From Siphonodentalium dalli (Eukaryota > Mollusca > Scaphopoda > Gadilida > Siphonodentaliidae): a DNA stretch of 64,000 nucleotides. Position numbers and translations under genes: made by a program. Where the stretch lies: positions 39,475,549-39,539,548 of the forward strand of contig CP136067.1 in the NCBI GenBank assembly GCA_032622095.1, in the 5' to 3' direction. Of the stretch, positions 22,501-35,800 are shown one piece after another. Numbering within the stretch: the stretch's first letter is position 1; every line of letters starts with the position of its first letter. The notes beneath the pieces are model-generated. The model searched no databases and was not told the origin of the DNA. It saw nothing but the letters and a program-made list of their open reading frames with translations.

Positions 22501-22950
22501 TATCAGTTCCACGTACCCGAACAAGTCCATAATATGTCTTTAGGCTTATGCAACATAAGCACACAATGGAAAAAAATCCTAAAAAATAAAGCTGTTTCGT
22601 GGATTTTACATAGCTCGTTTCAGAAACAAGTTTTATTTAATTGGCGTATAATATATAGGAGTTGTCAGACGACTATTGTGTGCTACTCTATCGGATTTGA
22701 TCTTATCAGCGCAATTCTTATCCAATTGAATATGAACAGTTTAGTTTGTCAAAATTATTCTGAGATTTTAAACGATAAAAAACTTTCACCGCCCGATTTA
22801 ATGTAAAATATTTCAAAATGTCCTAAAACCCAATTTTCAGCTGCCAGGTAATACTTGCGATAGCCATCATTCGTACCACACATATAAGCGAGATCACTGA
22901 GTCGCGGCCGAATTGGATTCATCCAGTCCCGTTCCGTGCTTTCAGAGATT
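22501..22950. other. Unassigned; fragment of TTAA family F near 22510-22545
   Basis: cacgtacccgaacaagtcca resembles part of the element at 38722-39702. The rest has no recognised content. Confidence 0.4.
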
Positions 22951-22953
22951 CAT

Positions 22954-23109
22954 CCAGCCTCGGTTCCGTTGTTTTAGTGCTACATGTGAAAGTTCTGGAG
23001 TAGCATTTCCATATATCATCAGTGGAGTTGAATATTTATGACTTCCATATACTGAAATGCTACTCCAGAACTTTCACATGTAGCACTAAAACCACGGAAC
23101 CGGGCCTGG
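22954..23109. repeat. Inverted repeat (hairpin) of about 63-bp arms
   Basis: Left arm 22954-23016 (ttttagtgctacatgtgaaa) pairs with right arm 23047-23109 (tttcacatgtagcactaaaa) around a 30-bp loop. Probably a small foldback element. Confidence 0.75.
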
Positions 23110-23529
23110 TGTATCCAATATGGCCGCGCGTTAGTGACAGGGCGTATAACCATCATTTCGTACCACACATCGCGAAAATCCACAAAACGTCCATAAGTAA
23201 TATATGTACATCGACAGAGATCACAAGAACGCGTCAATGAAAACTCTCGATGTTGTATGCGAATTTGGTCGAGAGAAATATTGACGCTCTTTATAACTTG
23301 TGATTATCGCAATATTTACCAGCCTGACAGATATCTTATATTAAATTTTTTACACCTGGTTATACATACATAAATTGGCATTATGCGTCAATTCTGATTG
23401 AGTTATGGGGAAAAACTAAGCAGATGCAGGCTTTATGATGTCAAATCGGACATTGCAACTTTATGTGCGATTTCACTATAGTCTTAAGTGATGGCAGTGG
23501 TAAGACCAGTGTAGCGAGAACAGAGAAAT

Positions 23530-23834
23530 CTAAAGTGTAGTTTGCAGTCCGGATTTATTTGACATATGTGTGTACCTAGTGTCATCTGTGGATTTGTCCA
23601 GTGTGCATGTAGCAGTGCGACTCAGGTTCATGCTCTGCTGCGATAGGCCATATTCCCGATTTCCAAAGCAGCTGCGACAAAATTTATCCCTCCATAGCTT
23701 TACCAAATCAATTCTCTTAGGAATAGATAGGTATGATATGTAGATTCCCTGGAACACGTTGAGGATGGTGAATATATAGTTGAACGCGATCCGAGCATCA
23801 CTGATTGTGGCGTATCCAAAACCCCAAGTAGTAC
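23530..23834 (-). CDS. Adhesion GPCR exon 9 (end of TM6, TM7, C-terminal tail, stop)
   Basis: After the acceptor cttccag| the exon reads GT ACT ACT TGG: with the preceding G this completes [11 protein letters not shown], the conserved tryptophan segment of TM6. TM7 follows with [19 protein letters not shown], including the typical N..QG motif. The tail of about 60 residues has Cys, Ser and Thr and ends LQTTL, which fits a class I PDZ-ligand pattern (T-x-L at the C terminus). The acceptor lies inside the first unit of the minisatellite that fills the intron. Confidence 0.9.
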
Positions 23835-26800
23835 CTGGAAGTAAGATACAATCCATGTTATACCTGGAAGTAAGATACAATCCATGTTATACCTGGAAGT
23901 TATATACAATCCATGTTATACCTGGAAGTGATATACAATCCATGTTACAGCTGGAAGTAAGATACAATCCATGTTATACCTGGAAGTGATATACAATCCA
24001 TGTTATACCTGGAAGTCATATACAATGCATGTTACAGCTGGAAGTAAGATACAATCCATGTTATACCTGGAAGTGATATACAATCCATGGTATACATGGA
24101 AGTGATATACAATCCATGTTACAGCTGGAAGTAAGATACAATCCATGTTATACATGTAAGAGATATACAATCCATGTTATATCTGGAAGTAAGATACAAT
24201 CCATGTTATACCTGGAAGTGATATACAATCCATGTTATACCTGGAAGTGATATACAATCCATGTTACAGCTGGAAGTAAGATACAATCCATGTTATACCT
24301 GGAATTGATATGCAATCCATGTTATACCTGGAAGTAAGATACAATCCATGTTATACCTGGAAGTAAGGTACCATCCATGTTATACCTGGAAGTGATATAC
24401 AATCCATGTTATACCTGGAAGTGATATACAATCAATCCATGTTATACCTGGAAGTTATATACAATCCATGTTATACCTGGAAGTGATATACAATCCATGT
24501 TATACCTGGAAGTAAGATACAATCCATGTTATACCTGGAAGTGAGATACAATCCATGTTATACCTGGAAGTGATATACAGTCCATGTTATACCTGTAGGT
24601 CATATACAATTCATGTTATACCTGGAAGTGATATACAATCCATGTTACACCTGGAAGTGATATACAATCTATGTTATACCAGAAGATCATATACAATCCA
24701 TGTTATACCTGGAAGTTATATACAATCCATGTTACATCTGGAAGTAAGATACAATCCATGTTATACCTGGAAGTGATATACAATCCATGTTATACCTGGA
24801 AGTGAGATAGAATCCATGTTATACCTGGAAGTGAGATACAATCCATGTTATAGCTGGAGGTCATATACAATCCATGTTATACCTGGAAGTGATATACAAT
24901 CCATGTTATACCTGGAAGTGATATACAATCCACGTTACACCTGGAAGTGATATACAATTTATGTTATACCTGAAGATCATATACAATCCGTGTTATACAT
25001 GGACGTCAGATAATATCCATGGCATATCTGGCAGTGAGATAATATCCATGGTATATATGGCAGTCAGATAACAACCCATGCTATACCTGGAAGTCGTATA
25101 AAATCAAAGTTATACCTGGAAGTCATATAAATGTTATAAATGGAAGTCGGATAAAATTCATGTTATACATGTAATTCAGAAATAAAATCCATGTTATACC
25201 TGTAAGTCATTAAATCCATGTTATACCTGAAAGTCAGTTAAAATCCATGTTATACCTGGGAGTCAGATAAAATCCATGTTATACATGGCAGTCAGTTAAA
25301 ATCCATGTTAAGCCTGGAAATCACATAACATCTATGTTATACCTGAAGGTCATATACAATTCATGTTATACCTGGACGTCAGATAATATCCATGGTATAT
25401 CTGACCGTCAGATAACAACCCTATACATGGAAGTCGCATAAAATCAATGTATACCTGGAAGTCAGATCAAATCCAAGTTATACATGTAAGTCAGATAAAT
25501 TCATGTTATAAATGTAAGTCAGATAAAATCCATGTTATACCTCGAAGTCAGATAAAATCCATGTGATACCTGGATATCAGATAAGATCCATGTTATACTT
25601 AGAAGTCAGATAAAATCCATGTTATACCTTAATGTCAGATTAAATCAATGTTATACCTCGAAGTCAGATAAAATCCATGTTATACCTCGAAGTCAGATAA
25701 AATCCATGTTATACCTGAATGTCAGATAAAATCCATGTTATACATGGAAGTCAAATAAAATCCATGTTATACCTGGAAGTCAGATAAAATCCATGTTATA
25801 CCTGGAAGTCAGATCAAATCCATGTTATACCTGAATGTCAGATAAAATCCATGTTATACATGGAAGTCAGATCAAATCCATGTTATACCTGAATGTCAGA
25901 TAAATCCATGTTATACATGGAAGTCAAATAAAATCCATGTTATACCTGGAAGTCAGATAAATGTTATAAATGGAAGTCAGATAAAATCCATGTTGTACAT
26001 GTAAGTCATTAAATCCATGTTATACCTGAAAGTCAGTTAAAATCCATGTTATACCTGAAAGTCAGTTAAAATCCATGTTATACCTGGGAGTCAGATTAAA
26101 TCCATGTTATACCTCGAAGTCAGATAAAATCCATGTGATACCTGGATATCAGATAAGATCCATGTTATACCTAGAAGTCAGATAAAATCCATGTTACACC
26201 TGGAAGTCATATACATGTTATAAATGGAAGTCAGATAAAATCCATGTTGTACATGTAATTCAGAGACAAAATCCATGTTATACCTGGAAGTCATATAAAT
26301 GTTATAAATGGAAGTCAGATAAAATCAATGTTTTACATGTAATTCAGAAATAAAATCCATGTTATACCTGTAAGTCAGATTAAATCCATGTTATACCTGT
26401 AAGTCAGATTAAATCCATGTTATACCTCGAAGTCAGATAAAATCCATGTGATACCTGGATATCAGATAAGATCCATGTTATACCTAGAAGTCAGATAAAA
26501 TCCATGTTACACCTGGAAGTCATATAAATGTTATACATGGAAGTCAGATAAAATCCATGTTATACGTGTAATTCAGAAATAAAATCCATGTTATAATTGT
26601 AAGTCAGATTAAATCCATGTTATACCTCGAAGTCAGATAAAATCCATGTGATACCTGGATATCAGATAAGATCCATGTTATACCTAGAAGTCAGATAAAA
26701 TCCATGTTACACCTGGAAGTCATATAAATGTTATAAATGGAAGTCAGATAAAATCAATGTTGCACATGTAATTCAGAGACAAAATCCATGTTATACCTGG

Positions 26801-29800
26801 AAGTCATATAAATGTTATAAATGGAAGTCAGATAAAATCCATGTTATACATGTAATTCAGAAATAAAATCCATGTTATAACTGTAAGTCAGATTAAATCA
26901 ATGTTATACCTCGAAGTCAGATAAAATCCATGTTATACCTGAATGTCAGATAAAATCCATGTTATACATGGAAGTCAGATAAAATCCATGTTATACATGG
27001 AAGTCAGATAAAATCCATGTTATACCTGAATGTCAGATAAAATCCATGTTATACATGGAAGTCAGATAAAATCCATGTTATACATGGAAGTCAGATAAAA
27101 TCCATGTTATACCTGAATGTCAGATAAAATCCATGTTATACATGGAAGTCAGATAAAATCCATGTTATACCTGGAAGTCAGATCAAATCCATGTTATACC
27201 TGAAAGTCATAAAACCAACGTTATTTTTGGAAGTCAAAACCAGAATAAGTTTACCAAAACTGTGCGTGCATGGATCACATATCCGCGGTCATCGAGAAAC
27301 AAACAAGAATAGAACAATCGCCATCGTTGAACCTACAGTAGTGTCCTAAATAAACGACTCCTTAACCCCATCAGAAATATGGGTAATTTTTCAGAATTTA
27401 GTCGGAAATATGGCTTGTTGCCATTTATCGGAAAGCTCTTGCCATTCATCAGAAGCTCTCAGTGAGAGCTTTCCGATTAATGGCAACAAGCCATATTTCC
27501 GACTAAATTCTGAAAAATTACCCATAATTCTGCTGTGGTTAAGGAGTCGATTATTTTGGGAATTACTGTATGACGGCTTAATAGACACATTTCACATAAC
27601 GTACGGAGACAGATAATTACTACGAATAGATGCTTGTAGTCGTAATTTTTTGCAGTCAAATGACAACTTTTCACAGGATTGACTACAACGAGTCCGTTTG
27701 TGAGATAATCGTACTTGCCACTCGCAGTAAGGGGATTATGGATCTGCGTGTCGTGATTGTTTTGTACTTAATTGTGCCGTTATCAGGTCATAGCCTAGCG
27801 TTCTCTTTCGCAAGATTCTCGTGTTTCACGACAACGAATGCTATGATTTCCATTATATAAACATTAAGGTCACATGACGATCACAACTTTAACGACAAAA
27901 TCTCAGATTAATCTCCCACATTGAGGAGCTGAGAATTTAAACAATTTTGAACGTATTACTGATGACGTATTTGTTACACTGTTGACAATACAAACCCGTA
28001 ATCGTAACAACGGATAGGGAAAAACTATAACGAATAGAAAGAACACAAATTCTAATGACGTAGTACCCTATTCGTAACAATTATATGTTGCCATTCACTA
28101 TGTGAAATTATGGCTATTTTTTGCAATGCGGGTTTTTCTATATATATTGAAGTAACAAACCGAATAGGACGAACATGGATACAGCTTCTCTGATGCTTAT
28201 ATTTCTCTGCGCGCTTGCCGGCTGATTTGATCTTATATCCGGTGTTCTGCAGCAGAGCTTCCACATCACAGCGACGTAAACACCTATGTTGACGATGATG
28301 ACTGTGCCGATTGGTGCTGCGAAACTGTACAGGAAGGCATCGGGTGACATCCAGCATCTACAATAAGACGTAACTTTCATAAGGGACGTGGCTGTGCGGT
28401 CTCCATTTTTAGGATGGTGTCCGCCCTAGATTTTTGGGAAATTTCCAACTTGGCAGCTAACACCCCATTAAGGTTGGAAATTGTCGAACTGATAGCCATT
28501 TCAGTCCAAAATTGCAAAGAAAATAGTAAACTGTGCAACTGTTTGTCTAAAAACAAATCACAGTATCCCTTTCTATACTAAAGCATCATTATCTAAACAT
28601 TTCCCCCAATAAATAGGGCTCCTTTTGCACTTTTATTCATCTGTCGTCTGATTTGATCACCTTAACCTCCCTCCAAATTAATAATATACCATTCCGATGT
28701 AAACTTTGTAACTGACTGGGAGAATCTATTTAGTATAGAAGGGGTTACATACTATAGTTGTTAAGTGAAACCATGGGAACAATTTAAAATTATTTTGGTC
28801 TGAAATGAGAAACTTATGTTGTGTCAGGCTTCAAATTGCCAACTGTTGAAAATGTTAACCATGTACACCTGTCCATGACAAGTCACTGTGTCTGGGTCAC
28901 ATGTAGAGTCTTGTGCTACATGTCACAGCTGTGACAGGCAACTCCGAAAGTTTAATCTAAGTGTGACTTTATATTCTTTATTTATTTACAGGCTTTACTT
29001 GAAAGTAATAAATAACAATATCTATATTGGATTGACACATCCATCAGTCCAGATTGATTTGCTGGGATTTACGTACCAACAAGTAGACTGTTGCCCACCA
29101 GCTACCCAAATTTGGTTGAATTGTTAAATGCTCATTTGTGCTCGATGATCTAAAATTTCTAAATTTTCAATATAAACTGGTTGTAATGATAAATATAATA
29201 AAATGGTTCACATAGAATGAGAATATTTCAACAAACGACCATACATTACTCTTCATGGCATGTTATAATGATTCAAACTATAAGGGTATGCACAGACAAA
29301 TCTTAGGTGACAGGTAAGACATAATGATACCTCTCCCCTATATGAAGAAATGTAGAAAATTCAGAATATTCATCAAGGCCAAACATCGTTAGATATCTCG
29401 ATTTTTTCGTTATATTTTAAAATAGGAATTGGGGAAAGAAACTTATGATCATTTATAATAATATATATCATATTGTATTAAATGGATCAGTTTATTATAA
29501 CACTCATGTGACACTTGTTCAAAATGTTCTACAACTGTGAAATTCCTTCCGTGACAATATAATGGTCCACTGTATGAACAGTTGGCAATAATATTTTCAG
29601 ACCATATTCAATTTCAATCAATTTATAGTGTTGTTTACCAGTGCTGTTAAAGCGTTTTATTGATTCATCATAAACACATGTTAATGTGGGCGAATGAATC
29701 CCGAGTACCAGATAACAGGTGCATTGCATTATTAAAATCGAGTATGCCAGAAAATGTAGGCCATGCATATGACACACCCATACATGTATACTCACCGCTA

Positions 29801-32800
29801 GTTAACTGGTCATGATATTTTTTATTATGATGATGGCGGGTCGCGCATGTTTAACTAATATGATACTGGTGGGGCAAACTGATGTTAAGAAAATGTACCG
29901 TTATTTTGTACTACACAATTATCATTGGTACTGTATTTGGCCATTCCTAAAGATTTTAGACAAAGCCAGTGTGTTTATGAAACATTCACGAACATAATTA
30001 TGAATTTTGAGCTATTTTAATCATGGAATATCTGTTTTTTACAAACGAAATGAATAGACAAGCTTAGTGTTGTCGATCAGAAACAAACAAAAGTTATATT
30101 TTAAAAATATTTCACAAGATATGAGTTTTTGAACATATAATGGCTTTTATCCCATTTATTCGGTTTAACCAATAGCCACGAAAATAACAACTTCAGAAAC
30201 AATAATGGAAATAGTTCTTAACAGCATCACTTTGCCCCACCAGCAACATATCAATTCAGCAGGACCCACCAACGACATATCAAATTAGCAGACCACTTGA
30301 CCAGAGGCGATGCTCTTATAATGGTTCATGACATTTGAATTGACCACCACCCAAGTTCCTCTTCACCTTCACAAACGGTGTTCACTAGGTCAAGCATTTC
30401 TCAACTCATAGTGTTATCATTACACCACGGTATTCATCATCATCAACGTCATCGTCGGTATTATATCAACATCGTCATATTCGATACCATAGACATAGAC
30501 ATAGATTTATTTACCAAAAACTCATAGTTGACATTTAGACACATATAAAGAACATATAAATAGAAAGTTTTCCAAGATTACCAACAACATCATCATCACT
30601 ATCACCATCATCATCGTCATAATACGACTGTCACACACATATTCGCACAAACGGAAGCATCAGGATCACCATTCCTGTCATATTCTGATACACAATATAA
30701 TAGTCTGTCATGATCTTACTGAAATTAGACTGGAATATTGCTTACAATGCCATATAAACTTAAACACTTTGGGTGTGATCCCCAGGTGTCGCAGAGATGC
30801 ACACAAACTGAAGTACTATGATCACATTAATAGTTCAAACCATATAATCACTGGTTATTTAATCATCAATTTTATTCCCCGGCAGATGTTACAACGTTGG
30901 AAAATGTCTTTTGGAATCTACATGTACATGTATTGTGGGGACACCAACTATCAGCTATAATGTCACTTTTACATTTGGGCCATTTTTGAGTGTTTGAAAA
31001 ATCTATGGGAAAACGACCTTCGGCTATAACTGCACATTTTCGAGAAAATGTTTGAAAACATGTATATATGTATAATTGAATTATGAGCAGAACTGGTTGC
31101 AGTGCTGCTGTGTGGCAGGTCATACTTGTCTTCGATGTATTGTGGTTGCCATCAATACATGTCGTTAGTACTGACGATTATCTATATATTCATAAATATA
31201 CATTGTACATAGTTTCCTGGGTATAAAATAAAATCAAAGTCACCTGTCTGGAAATGCTTGTATCAATTAATATTGTTATCAATATTTTCTTATATAATGC
31301 GATAATCAATTATGGGACATTATTCCCTACTAAATTTATAATTTTTAGACAGTTATCCTGCATGTTACGCTCCGAACGAACTCCAGCAGTAAATGTCCCA
31401 AATTGATTATATGTACATGTATACACTATAAATACCAGAAAATCCGAAATAAAATCAATATTAATTGATGAATCATTTCCGGACAGGGGTCCTTGATTCA
31501 TATCTATTATTTTACACCGATGAAACTATATAAATCTTGTTATAGGACGAGATAGACCATCTTTAATAAATGGCTTGTATTGGGAAGGGGTAAAATTTGC
31601 TCGAAATGCCCTCAGTAGTACATTTTGCGCCATGATCAATTAATCCAGAATTTCAATGATGTAATGAACCTAATTGTGTGGTTTGAAGATAGCAATGTCA
31701 CGCATTGATGGCAGGTATGTGGGCAGAGGGTTTTTGTTGTCCAGAACGTAGAATTTCAAACCGAAACCCCTCCCCCTGAGCCCGACATAAAAATTTAAAC
31801 TGCAGGAAATTCCAATTGCACTTGGGCCCATAGAGACGGAATTTTACTTTGGGACCTCAACTAATGGATATTTTCAACCTGACACCGCTTATTGTTGCCA
31901 AATATATCAAAATGATGGCAATTTCCGTCCGAAAATAGGACAAAACGTTGGAAACTACTCTATTTTTGCCACAAAAACACCATATTTCTCACTACATATT
32001 GGAAACTACCAGGACAATTTAAACATAATTTGGGTCTGCAATCTATAACTAATTTAAACTCTATTTTAGTTTAAAGGGGTGCTGTACGCCAATCGGACTC
32101 CACATGTATTAGACGCCTTCCACTTCATTCAACAGAAAATATGCTACAATTGAGTTAATTTGAGTCAAAGATGCATGCTGAATATACACACGCATACTCA
32201 AAAGAACCACATAAATCAGCATGAAAATTATACTAAATAGAGTTTATGACTTGAGCCATCAACTCGATTACGATATATATGTTGATCAAGTTATTAGATT
32301 ACAAGAATTGAATGGTAACACCTTTATGTATGTTAGAAGTAACGTGACCACAATTTCACAACGGATGTGGATTGGGACAATTAGAAATTAGCACATTCCA
32401 TGCAGAAAACGCAATAACTAAATATATTACTTCAAATTCAAGACATCTTATTTGACACTTTCATCTGGAAACATTACGAGATATATCTTTGGCGATCTTA
32501 TTCCGTGTTTATGTTTTTTCTTCTGTAAATTGATAACATTGAGTGATTCGAATATCTACAAGTAGATATACTTTGATCTTCAAACACAGTTTCGTGCAAA
32601 GCTATATATCCGTTCCATCGATACTGACATTGCGTATTCTTAATTCTCTTCTTACTTCAGATTAAACAACTCACTCACATTCTGGAAATTTAGACACAGT
32701 CTCCATTTAAACATTATTTATTCCTTGAATAATACAAAAATAGAAATTATATCAAAAATTTATTTTATTTCAGGATCTGTACTCATGCGGGGACATGGAA

Positions 32801-35800
32801 CAAACTATTCAGCAAATTTTGTGTTGGTTAAGTTTAAAAGGCGACTTATACACGTCAGTACTTAAATCAAACTGCAATTTAACATTACTGTCACATTCCG
32901 GTGTCTCGGAAAAATTATGGAAGTCATATAATATATCGTCTCAGCAAGGAAGCCAATTATTTTCTTTTTGTGAAACATTAAAGAGCGTTCTGTGCTGATC
33001 TTTACCGATATGTTTAAAATAAATAGCCCTTTATCTCGTTTCTGTTCTGATATTTGAAACAGCTAGCCTTTACATGTATAAGACTTAATTTGATAAGTCT
33101 TTTAGAGTATATGAAGTATGTATATTATTATACATGTATAATGCATTCATCGACCTACTTGTATTTTGATCACTGGAACGTGACAAAAATTCGCAATTAC
33201 TATATATATAGGTTTAGTTGCAGGAGAGAAGTGTGTTTGTAGCTTTAACGAAAGACATAGTGACATTGGGGTTGAGACAATGTCAACACTTTGAAATTCA
33301 AATATGTCATTTTCTGACTAAAGGTCGAATATTAACTACTTTTTGTAAAAATGGTTCGATCTTAAATTGGCCATTTAGATAGCAATTTCCCAACCATACC
33401 CATATAAGTGATGTTATGTTGTAAATTTCCAACAGCTGGAAACCTTGAGGTACCAATTGAACAATTCCAAGGTAATGGGGGCATGGTGCATTGATATTTC
33501 ACGAAGTTTAGAGTTCTCATCTATATAGTTCAAAGGGGTGCAGTTGGAAGTTCCAAGTTGGTCACCCTCCAATGAAGACCCTCTAGCGACGTCCCTGATT
33601 TTAACTGATAGAAAACCGTATAAAAGACTTGCAAAGTTTTGAGTAGTCTGTTCTCAACCTGAGCAACGCCTGGTAACCTTGGCAATTAAACGTGATGACT
33701 ATTAAACTATTTCAACCCACGTTCAAATTTGGTATTGTAATGTGATGATATATACAAACACGTCTGTAACTTTGAGTGGTATTGTAATATATATTTGCAG
33801 TATAGCATTACAGATATTTGTTCCATTACGTGTCACGTATAATCATATTATCAGGATCTGAACAAGCTTTGTCACCATGGACGGCTTATGTTGACCAAAT
33901 GCGCAAAACACCTCACCCGTAAATGGGATATATATTATTAATATTCATGTTTTATTCGCCAAATAAGCGGGGAATTGACAAATTAAATTTTGACTCATTT
34001 TGTGTCAAATTTGATGCGGTATCTTTAAATACATTAATTACTTTAACTGTGTTTACGGTACTTACATAGTAGGATTCGAACCTCTTCTGTACAGCTCATA
34101 GTCTACGCACAACACCACAATGACAGGAATGAGAGGAATACCTGGAAATATAATTGTCGTCTCATCGCTTTGTTGAATCGTTATAATAATCCACTCGTCA
34201 GCTGAGGTAGTTGCAACAGGGGTGCTTATGGCTCATGACACCTACTTTGTGGTGCCTATATGAATTTATATTTTTGTAGTAAAATTGGCTCTATATTTGT
34301 AGGATCCGGTTTTTGCATAGATGCAACAGACTCGTTTAATTGACATATCAAATAGAATAAGACTATAATATATATATTATACATCGAAATTGAAGCAATT
34401 TGTATTGATATCATATATCCACAACAAAGAAAGTTGCACTGGTTACCATTAACAGGATAAGAAGGTAAAAGAGTGAGGAATATGTACGTGGAAACTTGAT
34501 ATTATGTTGCTACCACCTCCCCCCCCCCTTCTTACGCCGGATTCTGGGTGTTTTGGAACCATATACGCCGGCACACAAATGGGCGAGCACTATATAAGCT
34601 AGAGTGGTTAACGACACTCAGTAGATGCAAGAGGAATTTACAGTCTCCTGGCGTCATTAACCCTTCCTATACAACATCCTCACAGATGAGTAGTCATGAA
34701 TTTTAATCCTTTTGAACTTATTATAGTGTGGGGGCAACTGTTGAAAAACTGGTTCCCTGTATACTTTTTAGTAGAAGCAAGGCATGTATATTTTCAACAT
34801 CAGGATGGGTTGTGCTAAATAATTGGACTCTATTCCAATTTTTTAATGTCACGTGACATCCAAGATGGCTGCCGTCATAAGCAAAAATCAGCATATTTTC
34901 GAGGATTTTTGCTCATGTTTTTGACCAAATGGACCCAAAATAGCCGCGATACGTCCCCAAATCACCCGAACCACTTGCCTTTATGGCTTACTGGTTGAGG
35001 CGACGCAGCAGATGTGCTCAGGAAGATCAGAGTTAACATTATGGGTTGTTTGGAGATTTTCGTTTTGAAGGCTAGGGGTGATTTACATGCGGGTTTTCAC
35101 CATATCGGTACCCTCTCATCTTTTTCTACTTCCGGCTTGATAAAAAATTGGAATAGTCTTAAAAATCCCTCCAAACTGAATAGTTTGTGAAAATCATAGT
35201 GGCTTGCTTCTACTAAAAAAGTATACAAGATCTACATTTGCCCCACACTATTATATGTTCGTCTGTCTGCCGCCTGCTTTGATTACTTGAACACCTTTCC
35301 AAATGAATAATATATCATTCCAGTGTATACTTTTATGGGAGAATCCAATTAGTATGGAAAGGGTTAAATACAGTGTCTACTCATTACAATGACGACGTTA
35401 TTGGTTTTATGACAGAGGAGAACCACAGATGGTTAATTTAGCACGGAAATATCTCCATACACTGCGCGTTAAAAAAAACAGCCGACCATGGGGCGCAACA
35501 TTACTGACAAACTTGCCCGGATACACAAATCTGGTTATTTTCCCTTAGCATGAATCACAAATTCGCGCTTATCTTATGTTGGTGTAATGCGCGATGAAAA
35601 CCTTACCTGAGTTAGCGAAGGCCCACGTGGATTTAGGAAAAACCTGTTTGCAGAAGACCTTTCCAGCACAAAATTAATTAAAGATGCATAATGCGTATTA
35701 ACGCTCGCAAATTACTATTACCTTGGCTTCGGGGTAAAGAATATTTGATTCGAGTCGAGTAACCCATCCATGAAAGCTCAGAGTGATCAGATATCGATTT

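Noticed and set aside
23835-27225. CRISPR-like array because of 29-bp repeats
   Set aside because: Units are directly adjacent with no spacers, in a eukaryotic intron; it is a minisatellite.
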